Assembly (NCBI GenBank): GCA_963971535.1
Contig: OZ020586.1
Location: 77,962,412-78,026,411 of the forward strand
Reading direction: 5' to 3'
Origin: Notolepis coatsorum
Lineage: Eukaryota; Chordata; Actinopteri; Aulopiformes; Paralepididae
Length of the DNA stretch: 64,000 nt
Shown: one piece after another, positions 53,819-64,000 of the stretch
Position numbering within the stretch: the first letter of the stretch is position 1
Layout: every line of letters starts with the position of its first letter
The notes under the pieces: model-generated
Told to the model about the DNA's origin: nothing
The model's input: only the letters and a program-made list of their open reading frames with translations
Databases searched by the model: none
Translations under genes and position numbers: made by a program

Positions 53819-54119
53819 GAGAACCGGAGACAGAATCACTATTCTTCACCTGAATCTGTTGACTCCACACTGACTCCATTCATCATCACTGCTACTCTCA
53901 TCTGAGCAGTCATGAGATGTGAGCTGCCATAGGGAAAGGGGGGAAGGGTATGACGCACTGGCCAGCACTTCCCATTCACTAGTTCCCAGCCGTGACCAAT
54001 GTTGGGAAGGATGTTCTTGACGGTTGTAATGGAGCTGGCAATATGTAATGTAGTTTGTCCTGTCCACATGAAGATCCAATGAGTCCTCATCAGGTGGGAG
54101 TAAAAAGAAAAAGAAGAAT

Positions 54120-54312
54120 AATCTAACCCTAACTAACCTTACTGTCATGCACTTGTCCTAATATACTAACCTACACTGTAGCACTCAACACTTTGATGAA
54201 CATTGTTACTCAGCTGATAGAGTTGTGCCCTTCCTGATGACTTGTTGTACAAAATGTGTAAGTCGCTTTGTATAAAAGCGTCTGCTAAATGACAATATAA
54301 AATGTAATGTAA
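54120..54312 (+). mobile_element. LINE 3' tail, relative of 33420-33619
   Basis: Matches the 33420-33619 UTR in order (tcatgcact, gttactcagctga, gttgtgcccttcctg, gtaagtcgcttt). The hairpin loop is GTATA instead of GGATA. Ends with AATGTA units. Confidence 0.7.
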
Positions 54313-54413
54313 ATGAGACTAATCGTACACTTCTTCTTCAATTTGTGCCACTTGGAAGCTCTGGAAGCTTCATCCAACACGCTCAACAAGTTGTTCAGAA
54401 ATATTGCTCTTTA

Positions 54414-54760
54414 GGCGGCTAGGTGGTGCAGTGGGCAAGGCGCTCACCACCAATGCAGGAGACGCTGGGTTCGAGCCCAGCTCTCCGCATTGCTATCAGC
54501 TTGGCTGGTCGTTCATACTAATACAATTGGCAGTATTAGGGGGTGGGAAGCTGATGGGTGGGGATCGGACGTTGTGGACAGCGACTCCTACAGGTCGGTT
54601 GGTGCGCCTGCGCAGCAGAATCAGGAAGCAACGGGGGCAGTGTGAGCCTCCCACGCGTTACTCCTCGCCGCTGAGAGATCGCGCTGTACAGGTGAAAAGA
54701 TGCGACAGCTGCCTCCTCATGTACCGGAGGGGACACGTGATGCAAGGCTTGGTCGCAGGG
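54414..54760 (+). mobile_element. tRNA-derived SINE (copy S5), 3'-shortened
   Basis: Head GGCGGCTAGGTGGTGCAGTG, B-box GGTTCGAGCCC, body identical in layout to S1. After gacacgtgatgcaaggctt the match to the family ends and no A-rich tail follows. Confidence 0.85.
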
Positions 54761-55640
54761 CCGCCTGGGAGAAATGCGAGGCCCTATGCGAGATTTAAAC
54801 GCGAGGCCCTAAACAGAGTACACAGTGGCAGAATACCTGAGCACTGTGACTGAAGGTCCTTGACTAGGTACAGACTCAGCGAGCACAGCCTAGCCATCGA
54901 GAAAGGCCGCCATAGGCAGACTGTGTGTGTTAGAAAGAGAGAGAGAGAGAGAGCATGTGTGTTTGTGTGTTAGAGAGAGAGAGCATGTCTGTGTGTCGTG
55001 TGTGTGTGTGTTAGAGAGAGAGCATGTATGAGAGAGATAAGCAAAGATGAGCCCCTAAAGGATATTCAACTTTTAATGGAAGAACAAAACAGAAGGAAAA
55101 GATAACTTCACAAAGGCAACATGAATATACATAGATCCAAAAGGACAAAGATCAACACTTAAATCCAAAGAGAAGAGGGTCTATACCTGAGAAAACAAAG
55201 TAGCAAGGAGCCAATGGCCGACATCAGCTAAATAGGCTAACTGCAAATAGAGTAGCCAGGTACTGACACCAGGCCACACACAGCTTTGGCCAACGCTACC
55301 CAAGCTACACAAACGACCAAGACAATTCACACACAGCACATGTCGTATCTCCAAATGTTGTGAAGTAACATATGTTTTGCCTGGAAAAAAACATCGTTAT
55401 TAACAAAACATTCAGGAGGGGAAGGAAGGAAGAGTGGGGTAATGTCCAATTCACATCTTACCTGCACCAAGGAACGCAGGGCGAAAGGCCGCAACACAGG
55501 TCTCCACGTTGACGAAAGGCCTCTCGCTGGCGGGACAAAAAGAAGCTATGGCCGGAGCCATGTCATGGTGCAGGCCCGACTACATCTTCTGTCAAAGATG
55601 ATGTCATAGTCAGAGTGCCAGGGCCTGCTATTCTCACGGC
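54761..55640. other. Gene-free stretch
   Basis: GA/GT-rich runs at 54930-55030; the rest shows no recognisable feature. Possibly 5' UTR of the LINE that follows, at least from about 55440. Confidence 0.35.
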
Positions 55641-55701
55641 TAATGTCAATGGTCGTAGCACAAGCTAACAGCTAACTCTAGGCTGATAGCATCAAGCTAA
55701 C

Positions 55702-56616
55702 GTGGGGCCAGGCTCACCCACTCCTACGGCTAGGAGCTGTCTGGGCCCCCCACCACAGGAGCGGGAGGAGGATCTGCCAGCTACTCCTAGCATTTCTAGG
55801 CGCCCTGGTTTCCCGGTCTTCACCCCCAGACCGAAACCGACCTCCTCTCCCGGGGCGTGGGAGCAGGTGTTGCAGCAGACTGGTCATGCAGGAATATCCT
55901 TCACTGCTGCTCCTGGTACCACGTCTGTAGCCGACACGCAGGAGGCGTGGATGGGTCCCCTGCCTCACTCTCTGAAGGATCCCCCTCGCCAGCCGCGCCC
56001 CCCTCCCACTCGGAATGGTAAACCTCTACAGAGACCCACAAGGCATGGTGAGCCCTGCACCGCTCCCCCCCCCCCCCCTCCATCTGTGCTTGTCATTGGG
56101 ACTTCAATGGTGCGTCATGTGGCTGTCCCGAGGGCCAGAACCTACTGCCTCCCAGGAGCCAGGGTCTCGGACATCAAGGCAGCACTCCCTTCACTCATTA
56201 AGGACCATCCTCAGGCATCATCCATCATCATCCACTCCGGGTCTAATGACATTAGGTATCAACAGTCTGAGTTATTGAGGGAGGACTTTAGGGCCCTGAT
56301 CTCCACAGTCCAGTCATCTAATAAATCCTGCATCATCTCTGGTCCCTTTCCCTCCCCTAGGTATGGGGATGGCAAGTACAGCAGGATCCGTGAACTTCAT
56401 ATCTGGCTGAAGGGTTACTGTTGCCTAATGATGATTCCCTATATAGATAATTTCTATGTTTTCTGGAGACGTCCGGAGCTCTTTGCTAGGGATGGCCTTC
56501 ATCCCAACCGGAATGGAGCCCGGCTGCTCTCCATGGGTATGGACATGGCTCTGAGATCCGCAGTGAGTGGGAGTAGGGAACTGGTCCGAAAACATAGAAC
56601 AGTGGATGTGGCCTGA
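55702..56616 (+). CDS. LINE ORF1 with SGNH-type esterase domain
   Basis: 304 residues, starting at or near 55702. The first 125 residues are Pro-rich and disordered, with a run of prolines from a C-run at 56066-56079. The rest is an SGNH hydrolase/esterase domain with VLVIGTSMVRHV (nucleophile Ser, about 131-140), IIIHSGSNDIRY (block III Asn, about 177) and RDGLHPNRNGARLL (Asp/His pair, about 274). CR1- and L2-group LINEs are known to carry such an esterase in ORF1. The frame is open, but the element as a whole is truncated. The true start could be upstream in another frame. Confidence 0.78.
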   Translation: MGPGSPTPTARSCLGPPPQEREEDLPATPSISRRPGFPVFTPRPKPTSSPGAWEQVLQQTGHAGISFTAAPGTTSVADTQEAWMGPLPHSLKDPPRQPRPPPTRNGKPLQRPTRHGEPCTAPPPPPPSVLVIGTSMVRHVAVPRARTYCLPGARVSDIKAALPSLIKDHPQASSIIIHSGSNDIRYQQSELLREDFRALISTVQSSNKSCIISGPFPSPRYGDGKYSRIRELHIWLKGYCCLMMIPYIDNFYVFWRRPELFARDGLHPNRNGARLLSMGMDMALRSAVSGSRELVRKHRTVDVA

Positions 56617-56934
56617 AATGGGGTGAGTCCGATCCATCTCATAGTTCCTTGTGTCCATGTTTTTAAAGCCACTCCCAGGGATCAGGCGGATCAAAGCCCT
56701 ATTGATGGACCTACTCCTAAAAATATCTCTGTTGTATGTGATGGTTTGTCGCGTGGTAGGCGCAGTTATGTAGAAGAGAGGGGTGTGGTCAGGAGTAACC
56801 TGGTGGATCTTAAAAATGAGAGATATGTACACCCCTTGTCTTAGGTTTCTGTTCCCATAACCTCTGTACCTAATGATACAGTCTCTGCCACAGTTAGTCT
56901 GAACAGCCCATCTGCCTTCAAGGATAGGAAAGGG

Positions 56935-57885
56935 CTTGGCCTAATCCATTTAAACATACGAAGCCTCCTTCAACAACATAAGTTAGACCATCTGAACATT
57001 TTAGTATCTCAGGCTGATCCTGATGTTCTGGTTTTATCGGAAACCTGGTTAAAAAAATCTGACAATGACTCATCTGCAGCTTTACAGCACTATCATTTAT
57101 ATAGAAGCGACAGAGCTGGCAGAGGGGGTGGTGTTGCAATGTATGTAAAATCCTGTTTGTCTGTTTCAGTATTGAATACCATCACAGTTCCAAAGTGTTT
57201 CGAATTACTTGTGCTGAAGGTTGATTTGGGGCCTTGTAACTCTTTAGTTTTGATTGGTGTCTATAGGCCTCCCAAAGCTGAGGCTAGTGCTACTGATAAA
57301 ATTATGGATATACTGTCATTATATTCTAATTCAGAGATGCTAGTGCTGGGTGATTTTAACTTGGACTGGCGAAATGCTGCTTCTAGTTACCTGAAGGAGG
57401 TGAGTGGTAACCTCTGCCTTACTCAGTTGATTACTGAGAGCACTAGACCAAACCCTAAAGATCATGCTAAATCCACTCTCATTGACTTGATATTTTCTAA
57501 CAGATGTGACAGGATCTCTGCTAGTGGTGTTTTTGATTGAGGCATTAGTGATCATTGTCCTACGGTCTGTGTTAGATCCACAAAGCTGCTGAAATCAAGA
57601 CTGCGTATTGTTCAAAGAAGAAATCTTAAAATCTTTAACCCCCAAACCTTTTTGGAGGACATTGCTACTAATAATAGTCTATGTTTAGCAGGGTCTGATA
57701 ATGTGCAAACTGCACTGGATTCTTTTATAAAGACATTTAATTGCTTTGTAGATAAACATGCTCCTTATAAAAGGACTAGGATTAAGGATAGGGTGGCACC
57801 GTGGTTCTCAAGTGAGCTGTCAGCATTATTTTCTGAGCGGAACTCTGCGTGGTCACGTGCTAGATGCACTGGGTGTAACTGAGGG
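56935..57885 (+). pseudogene. LINE ORF2 endonuclease domain, broken
   Basis: Reads GLIHLNIRSLLQQHKLDHLN, VLVLSETWLKKSDND, GGGVAMYVKSCLSV, LIGVYRPPKAE, LGDFNLDWRN and STLIDLIFSNR, then a single TGA (57538-57540) within VFD*GISDHCP. The frame continues to KDRVAPWFSSELSALFSERN. These are the blocks of an apurinic-type endonuclease. One nonsense codon, then loss of everything beyond 57885. Confidence 0.85.
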
Positions 57886-57990
57886 GTACAATTCCCTGAC
57901 TGTATTACTAGATATGATACTTACTACCACTACCTTTGTACTTAATATTCGGCCACCCAGTACACGGCATAAATATATTATGATGAACAC

Positions 57991-59304
57991 TGTCACGTAG
58001 ATGAAACGGATCCAACACAAATGTACGAATTAGAAATAGGTCTTTATTTCTACACAGCGATGGTGTGTAGAGCAAGCACTTAATCAAATCAATCACATTT
58101 ATGAATGGAATTAGTATGCACTTTTATGGCAAGAGTATTCGTCGGTATATCAATAGAGAATGTCCAATCTCTGAAGGCGCAGGTGGTACATATACGACCT
58201 GGAATAGTTTAAGGAATAACAGCAATGATACTTTAATGATTATATACTGGATACACTAGAGGGGGTTAATCCGGTCGCTTGTAAGCCGACAGGAGTAGGA
58301 AGGGGGGGGGGGTAGAATCCGACTGCCTCATCCGGCCAAGGGTATCCCAGGTGAACCCACTGTAGTGCCGTTCAATGCGCCGGCGATCCTTGGACCACAG
58401 ATGAAAGCAGGTGGACTCTTTGTGGGCCGGCGTCATCCGGTCCACGGAGGAGAGACGTGAAGCGACCTCGTCTTGCAGAGCGTCTCCTCACCTTGCGTCC
58501 TCTCCAGGGGGGGGGGGTTCCAACACACGGCAGTGTCGGGGGTCTTTATCCATGGAATAATCAATGTATACAAAGCATAATCCGTGCCTGGGAAGGCGGG
58601 CTGTCGTCGGTAGAATAATCCGGTATACAGGTCCACTCGCTCGTCGGCTCTGGGGCTCCTCGGGTGCAGCTTCACGTGGGGTCAACCACCCTGGGTAAGC
58701 AGCCAGTTCTCTGCCCGAAACGATGGGGTACTGACTACGGTAGTATTCTCACCGCACGAAGCACTATATATTAACAGACTATTATTAGCTTAATAGACTA
58801 CGTCCAACTCGACGATATAGTGCCAAATATGACTATTCAAATATTAATATACACGATGTCTCAATACCGATGGTAGGCGAACTTGGCCTTACTCCCACAC
58901 GTGGCGTCGCGGGGAGGCTTTACGTCTGTGACTCTATTGGAGGGTAAGAAACTGGACTGAAAAGGAAGTCCTACTTTAGTAGCGCAGTATATATACGCAC
59001 TATGAACAAATAGTCCCATTAGTGGTGCGGTAGTCAGATTCCTACGCGGAACTAGGACTTGTTCGTACATGTGGAGCGGTACGTTTGAACTGGGTCTGAG
59101 GGGTATGGCAGCCTGGCACCAAGGTCTCGACCAATAGTAGAATGGAGACTATTATGGGATGTTCAGTAGGCTAGAATGGATATTCAATGCATATTGTACA
59201 AGGAATATACAAGGGATATCAGGGAATATTAGAGAATATACAAATACAATTAAATATATATATATAAATAAATATATATATTCGGTTTAATCTGGCCCTT
59301 CACA
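57991..59304 (-). repeat. 3' LTR of the BEL/Pao element, about 1.3 kb
   Basis: On the minus strand it begins TGTGAAGGGCCAGATTAAAC and ends CTACGTGACA. Directly before it is a purine-rich tract (complement of 59305-59325, ...CAGGGGGTGGCTGT). The left limit is inferred from the TG/CA rule and the end of LINE sequence. A G-run at 58303-58312 and another at 58508-58516 lie inside. Confidence 0.65.
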
Positions 59305-59415
59305 ACAGCCACCCCCTGATTGGTCCCAGACCTAATCAGTTAAACAGAGACAGATTAATCGCGTTGTCTATTTACACATAAGGGTTTGCTGTAGGGGTCA
59401 GTCAACTTCACAAAG

Positions 59416-62400
59416 TCATAGGGTTGTAGGGTCATGGTCATCATCGATTGTGTCTGGGAGTCGAGGCAGTTCTATGAGCCTCGCCACGGGACGGGTGTAA
59501 GTGCGACCCTGGACGAGCACTTCAGCTGCTCGGACCTTGCCGTCGGCACCGGTGATCACTTTGCTTACGCGGCCGGCCGGCCACATAGCTCTGGGCAGTG
59601 ATTGATCAATAATCATGACGACTGTTCCTTCTGTCAAATTGTCTCTCTCCTTTACCCACTTCTGGCGGGTCTGTAGAGACGGTAGGTAGTGCAGTAGGAA
59701 ACTGTTCCAAAACTTGTCGGCTAATACTTGGCTGTACCTCCACATTCGTCGGCCGTTCGCTTCTTCAGGCCGGTACATTGTCTGGGGTAATGCAGGATCT
59801 AGCCGCCCCATCAGGAGTGTGTTGGGGGTAACTGGGTCGATATCCGCCACATCACTGGAGACATATCCGAGGGGCTTCGAGTTAAGTACTCCCTCAATCT
59901 CCGTGAGGACTGTCATTAGGACTTCTTCCGCCACAGTCTGGGCCCCAAGTACTGCGTACAGGGCTGTCTTTATGGAGCGCACTTCTCGTTCCCAAGTGCC
60001 ACCGAAGTGGGGTGCGTTTGGGGGGTTGAATTGGAAATCAACCTGTGCTGGAGCGAGGTGGGTCTTAAGTTCTGGGCCCATAGCTTGGAAGCTCTCTCTC
60101 AGCTCTCTTTCGCCGCCTTTGAAGTTTGTCCCATGATCGGACAATAGGGTAGACGGTCTTCCTTTCCGTGATGTGAATCTACGGAAGGCCATAAGGAATG
60201 AGTCTGCGCTCATGGTCGGGAGAAGCTCGATGTGTATCGCTCTGGTGGTCATGCATTTGAATACAATACCCCACCGCTTCTCGGTTCCTCTTCCTTTCTT
60301 TATGTGCAGCGGGCCAAAGCAGTCCATACCCGTTGAGTGGAATGGCTTGTCACCGATTCGGAGGCGACATGGAGGAAGGTCAGCCATCCTTGGTATGCTG
60401 GGCTGCGCGCGCCACTTGCGGCAGTCTAGACATGTTCGCTGGAAGCGTCGTACCGCCTCTCTTCCTTGTAGGATCCAGTAACGACGTCTGATTTCCGCGA
60501 AGACTCTTTCTGCTCCTGCGTGATGTACATCCTCATCGTATTTCTTTATAATCAGCTCTGTGACCTTGTGTCGGCTGTTCAATACGATCGGGTATTTAAT
60601 GTCATCCGGTAGATTGGGGGCTCTGCGTAGGCGACCACCCACTCTGATGAGGGTATGAGCGTCGCTCTCGGGGGCCAGATGAATTAATCTGCTGTCGGAT
60701 GGGACGGGCTTTCCTCCCTGTAGACAGGCCAATTCATCGGGGAACGAGTCTCTCTGGGCTCGCTGCAGTAGAAGCAATTCTGCTTCCTCGTAGTTAGCTG
60801 CTGACATATCAGCGGGGGACTTGCACTCCGGGTGGTACCGCAGGAATGTTCTTTGTTGTGCACTCTCTATGGACGTGCAATCGTCTATGTTAGGGTCGGT
60901 GGAGGCTACGGTGCTCAATCCACAGAACACAGACTTCTTATTTTCCACCTCCTCTGGACTTGCTTCCCTCGGGATAGGCATGGGCCACTGTCCTTCCGGG
61001 AGTCTTAGGAATGCGGGGCCGTCACTGTAGACATTGCGACGGGTGAGGTCATCCAGGGGCATCCCCCGGGTGATGACGTCAGCTGGGTTCTGTTTTGTAT
61101 CAACGTAGCGCCACTCTGTTTCTCCGGTTAACTCTTCGGTTAAGTCTTGAATCTCGGTGACTCTGACTCCCACGAAGACTTTGTACTTGCATGAGTCCGA
61201 TTTGATCCAGGCGAGTACCGTCGTGGAATCTGACCACAGGATTGTTCTAGACACCGGTATGGTGAGCTCACGTTGGATGAGCGTGGCTAGGTGCGCTCCG
61301 GCTAGGGCTGCGCAGAGCTCTAGACGTGGGATAGATTGTTGCTTGCGTGGGGCTATTCTCGAGCGGGCGAGGACAAATGCTGTGTAGATCTCTCCCCCCC
61401 TTTCTTGGGCCCGCAAGTAGGCTACTGATCCGTATGCGACCTCTGAGGCGTCACTGAAGACGTGTAAGTCCATTTTACATGTCCCTGGCCTCACCGTGGG
61501 TGGGAAGTAGCTTCGGCGCATATTAACGCCTGGGAGTGAGTGGAGCTCCATCTCCCACTCTCTCCAGGTGGATGCAAGGTGTGCGGGAATGGGGTCGTCC
61601 CAGCCCTGGTCCTTGTCCCACAATGCTCGTACAATCATTTTTGCCCTGGTGGTGTACGGTAGAATACATCCTAGCGGGTCATATTGTCGGGCGAGTGTTG
61701 TGTACACACTCCGTCTGGTGGTCGGCGCCGCCGCCGGCCTTCCCTGCTCCGTAGTCAGGGGCTTGTGTCTGTAGTGAAGCGAATCTGTTTTGAATCGCCA
61801 CACCAATCCCAGGGTCATCTCCTGGGCTTCTCCCGGGATTGTAGCCATCCAGGTCTCGCTGCTGGCTGCCTTGTCCTCGGAGGAGAGGCTGCGCAGTACT
61901 TGCGGATCGCTGCTGGCCCACTGCCTGAGATCAAAGCCGCCTTTGATCAATGAGGCGCAGAGTTTAATCAGGAGAGCCTCGGCTTCTTCCTGGGTTGAAA
62001 GGCTTTGTAGACAGTTGTCTACGTAGAAGCTGTTCTTTACGCTGTGTCGGACCTCTTCGTCCGCTGCTGGGTCCTCTGCTACATGTTTCTGTAGTGCAAA
62101 TGTAGCACAGCAGGGGCTGCACGTCGTTCCGAAGGGGAGGACTTCCCATTGGTAGATGGCTGGGTGCTCATCTCCTGGCTTCTCTCTCCATAGGAACCGT
62201 AACAGGGGCTTGTCCGCCTCTACTAATCTCACCTGCAGGAACATTCCTTTAATGTCCCCGCTGATGGCCACCTTTTCCTGGCGGAAGCGGAGTAGAACGC
62301 CGAGTAGGGAGGGGCCGAGTGTGGGACCGGGCAGTAACTCTTTATTCAGATTTTGGGATCCGATCTGGTAGCTGCAGTTAAATACTATGCGGTCTTTACC

Positions 62401-64000
62401 GTTGTGATGGACCTTGTGGTGAGGCACGTACCACGATTCAGTGGTCTGGTCAGCCTCTTTAATGTCCATCTTTGTGACGTGTCCCGCTGTGATGAGCTTC
62501 TCAATCTCAGCGCGGTATACACTCTCTTGGGCGGGGTTCTTGGCTAAGCGCCGCTCCGTGTTCAGCAGGTACCGTTCTGTGGCGTCTGTCTTGGCGTGGA
62601 AAGTAGGCATTCCTTCTCGCCGCAGGAGTGGCGTGGCGTATCTCAACACGCCGTTGACCGGGACTCTCTTGGTCCCTGTCTCGAGGAGGTGAATGGCGTA
62701 AATGTCATCTTTAGAGCGAATGTCTTTCTTTCCGTTCTTAAAGGGCATTTGTTCCAAGGTCCATAGCCGCTCTACGTGTTGCAGGAGTGCGGTTTCTCCC
62801 TCTGTGACTCGGGAGTGGAGACATCTAGTGGCTGTACTTCGGTTGAGAGATTTGGCGAGCGGGCCTTGGAGAGTCCATCCCAAACGGGTCTCGACTGCTG
62901 CAGGACAGCCTCGGGGTCCGGTATGAACCCGGTCTATCGGGACAATGAGGTCTGCATGGTCGGAGCCTATCAACAGGGTCGGCATAGCATTGTCTATGAG
63001 CGGGATCGGTAACTTGCGCAGATGTGCATATTTCTCCATCAGCTTGGCGACGGGGTATGTGTACCGCGACAGTCCTATTTCTTGGCTGGTGAAAGCGTCT
63101 GCAATCTGGTACCGTCGCTCAGGCTGGCCGCTTGCTGCGATAGAGAATGAGATATTCTCGCCCTTTATCGTCTTCAAATCTCGTCTTATTGTCCGAATTG
63201 TCATTTGGGTTTCGCTTCCCCGCAGCCCTAGCTGGGCCGCAGCGGAGGCGAGCAGTAGGGTCTTCTCTGACCCGTCATCGAGGACGGCGTAAGTGTCCAG
63301 GACTTTATTCTGGTAGCTTAGTGTCACACGCACTACTTTTAGGAGTACTCGGGCTCCACTGCTGCTGGCGGGATCGATGTACATGACGCTCGCTTTGCGG
63401 CTGGATGGTGCGGGTGAAGGGCGCCGTCTGTTACTGTCGTGAAGTATGTCCAGATGGGCTCCATCGCACTTGGTGCACCTTTTCTTTAAGCGGCATTCGG
63501 CTGCCATGTGTGAGCGCGCACAGCGAAAGCAGCGCTTGTTGGACTTTATCCATTGACTTGCTTCCTCCGCGTTCAGCTTGGGGAAGGAGTCACATTGCGC
63601 TAGCCAGTGTTCTTTCTCACAGTAGGGGCACACTATCTTCCACTTCTCCGTTCTGGAGGGGGTACTGTGGCTCCTGCTGCTCGGTACTGACTCCGATTGG
63701 TGCATCACAGTCACCGATCTTCTTCCATCATTTAGTCGTCTGGTTCCTTCTCTGGAGCCAGGGGTGCTCCGTCCGAATGTATCTAGCCGTAGGCTGCTGA
63801 CTTCTCTCGCCAGGAAGTCTGCTAGATCGAGGAGGTTCGGTTCGGGGCCATTCGGGTCTCGGTGGTCCCTCTGTCGCCTAAAACGCTCCTGACGAGCGGG
63901 CGGCAGCTTCTCCAGAATCCTTTCCACATTTGAGTTGGCGTAAAGTTCATGCCTCCCCTTCTCTCTTTGCGCTCCCAACATCCCTACCAGGGACTGCACT
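59416..64000 (-). CDS. BEL/Pao gag-pol polyprotein (C-terminal 1527 residues)
   Basis: Open to the window edge. In order (numbering from the edge): zinc knuckles CPYCEKEHWLAQC and CFRCARSHMAAEC (about 124-175), protease-like TYAVLDDGSEKTLL (about 235), RT with ISGDIKGMFLQV (about 590) and FYVDNCLQSL (about 660), RNase H with VFSDASEVAYGS, RLELCAALAGA and WSDSTTVLAWI (about 850-930), integrase zinc part ending CLDCRKW (about 1190), integrase core GMDCFGPL, LLSDHGTNFKG and WEREVRSIK (about 1220-1340), and a C-terminal basic domain. This PR-RT-RH-IN order with YVDN at the RT centre fits fish BEL elements. No internal stop was seen, so the copy may be intact. Confidence 0.9.
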   Translation of the reverse strand, partial: VQSLVGMLGAQREKGRHELYANSNVERILEKLPPARQERFRRQRDHRDPNGPEPNLLDLADFLAREVSSLRLDTFGRSTPGSREGTRRLNDGRRSVTVMHQSESVPSSRSHSTPSRTEKWKIVCPYCEKEHWLAQCDSFPKLNAEEASQWIKSNKRCFRCARSHMAAECRLKKRCTKCDGAHLDILHDSNRRRPSPAPSSRKASVMYIDPASSSGARVLLKVVRVTLSYQNKVLDTYAVLDDGSEKTLLLASAAAQLGLRGSETQMTIRTIRRDLKTIKGENISFSIAASGQPERRYQIADAFTSQEIGLSRYTYPVAKLMEKYAHLRKLPIPLIDNAMPTLLIGSDHADLIVPIDRVHTGPRGCPAAVETRLGWTLQGPLAKSLNRSTATRCLHSRVTEGETALLQHVERLWTLEQMPFKNGKKDIRSKDDIYAIHLLETGTKRVPVNGVLRYATPLLRREGMPTFHAKTDATERYLLNTERRLAKNPAQESVYRAEIEKLITAGHVTKMDIKEADQTTESWYVPHHKVHHNGKDRIVFNCSYQIGSQNLNKELLPGPTLGPSLLGVLLRFRQEKVAISGDIKGMFLQVRLVEADKPLLRFLWREKPGDEHPAIYQWEVLPFGTTCSPCCATFALQKHVAEDPAADEEVRHSVKNSFYVDNCLQSLSTQEEAEALLIKLCASLIKGGFDLRQWASSDPQVLRSLSSEDKAASSETWMATIPGEAQEMTLGLVWRFKTDSLHYRHKPLTTEQGRPAAAPTTRRSVYTTLARQYDPLGCILPYTTRAKMIVRALWDKDQGWDDPIPAHLASTWREWEMELHSLPGVNMRRSYFPPTVRPGTCKMDLHVFSDASEVAYGSVAYLRAQERGGEIYTAFVLARSRIAPRKQQSIPRLELCAALAGAHLATLIQRELTIPVSRTILWSDSTTVLAWIKSDSCKYKVFVGVRVTEIQDLTEELTGETEWRYVDTKQNPADVITRGMPLDDLTRRNVYSDGPAFLRLPEGQWPMPIPREASPEEVENKKSVFCGLSTVASTDPNIDDCTSIESAQQRTFLRYHPECKSPADMSAANYEEAELLLLQRAQRDSFPDELACLQGGKPVPSDSRLIHLAPESDAHTLIRVGGRLRRAPNLPDDIKYPIVLNSRHKVTELIIKKYDEDVHHAGAERVFAEIRRRYWILQGREAVRRFQRTCLDCRKWRAQPSIPRMADLPPCRLRIGDKPFHSTGMDCFGPLHIKKGRGTEKRWGIVFKCMTTRAIHIELLPTMSADSFLMAFRRFTSRKGRPSTLLSDHGTNFKGGERELRESFQAMGPELKTHLAPAQVDFQFNPPNAPHFGGTWEREVRSIKTALYAVLGAQTVAEEVLMTVLTEIEGVLNSKPLGYVSSDVADIDPVTPNTLLMGRLDPALPQTMYRPEEANGRRMWRYSQVLADKFWNSFLLHYLPSLQTRQKWVKERDNLTEGTVVMIIDQSLPRAMWPAGRVSKVITGADGKVRAAEVLVQGRTYTRPVARLIELPRLPDTIDDDHDPTTL

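Larger units (their letters stand above)
55640..57885 (+). mobile_element. CR1/L2-group LINE, 5' half
   Basis: ORF1 with an esterase domain followed by the ORF2 endonuclease. The element breaks off near 57885, before the RT, and BEL LTR sequence begins 100 bp later at 57991. Confidence 0.8.
57991..64000 (-). mobile_element. BEL/Pao LTR retrotransposon, runs off the right edge
   Basis: Minus-strand element with its 3' LTR (57991-59304), polypurine-type tract and gag-pol in view. The 5' part and 5' LTR lie beyond the window, so insertion age and target duplication cannot be read. Confidence 0.9.

Noticed and set aside
54404..54853. 149-codon frame as a gene
   Set aside because: Crosses SINE copy S5; its peptide (GKALTTNAGDAGFEPSSP) is the translated SINE head.
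60173..63800. Plus-strand frames opposite the BEL gag-pol
   Set aside because: Shadows of the real minus-strand frame.

Overview
The window looks like intergenic or intronic DNA of a teleost fish, packed with transposable elements. The evidence is the mix of families: fish-type L1 and L2/CR1-group LINEs, a Gmr1-like Ty3/Gypsy element, a BEL/Pao element, a DIRS-type element, tRNA-derived SINEs with UnaL2-like GGATA tails, hAT and piggyBac-like MITEs, and very long tetranucleotide arrays. No host gene, rRNA or functional tRNA gene is convincing. The species cannot be named from the sequence alone.

Layout. 1-2455: decayed L1-type LINE. 2742-3261: SINE with its target duplication. 3685-3969: (GA)n. 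5219-8062: L2 fragments. 8556-13707: complete, apparently intact Gmr1-like LTR retrotransposon (minus strand) with equal-length 371-bp LTRs and integrase ahead of reverse transcriptase. 14068-14918: compound TCTG/TGTG array. 15040-16336: broken L2 LINE, abutted by a second, nearly intact LINE on the minus strand (16337-19990). 20343-21605: hAT remnant and a fold-back element. 22028-27179: DIRS-type element with inverted terminal repeats, internal complementary region and a gag-like gene but no recognisable pol. 27222-33790: simple repeats, LINE ends and an interrupted SINE. 34285-35180: a tiny LTR element (TRIM) with 206/212-bp LTRs, a tRNA-His-type primer site and tRNA-like pol III boxes inside its LTR; its 3' LTR is split by a SINE.

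37944-50417 is the most striking object: a putative 12.5-kb CACTA/EnSpm-like transposon flanked by TA. On one strand it carries (i) a ten-coding-exon gene of the fish SAMD3-like type (530 aa; all nine introns GT-AG and in phase) and (ii) an intronless C2H2 + tnp2-like transposase gene 167 nt downstream. The only AATAAA found downstream of the transposase stop lies beyond two antisense copies of exon 2 of the first gene, so the transposase 3' UTR probably carries RNA complementary to its companion. The right subterminal region has 17 copies of a TNPA-site-like motif. The SAMD3-like introns have collected at least five MITEs while the exons stay open.

50418-57880 holds a hAT transposase remnant, more SINEs, a piggyBac-like MITE, minisatellites and a CR1/L2-group LINE with an esterase ORF1. 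From 57991 to the right edge is a BEL/Pao element (minus strand), with a 1.3-kb LTR and a long open gag-pol frame running out of the window. Domain and family names come from motif recognition by eye; no database search was possible.
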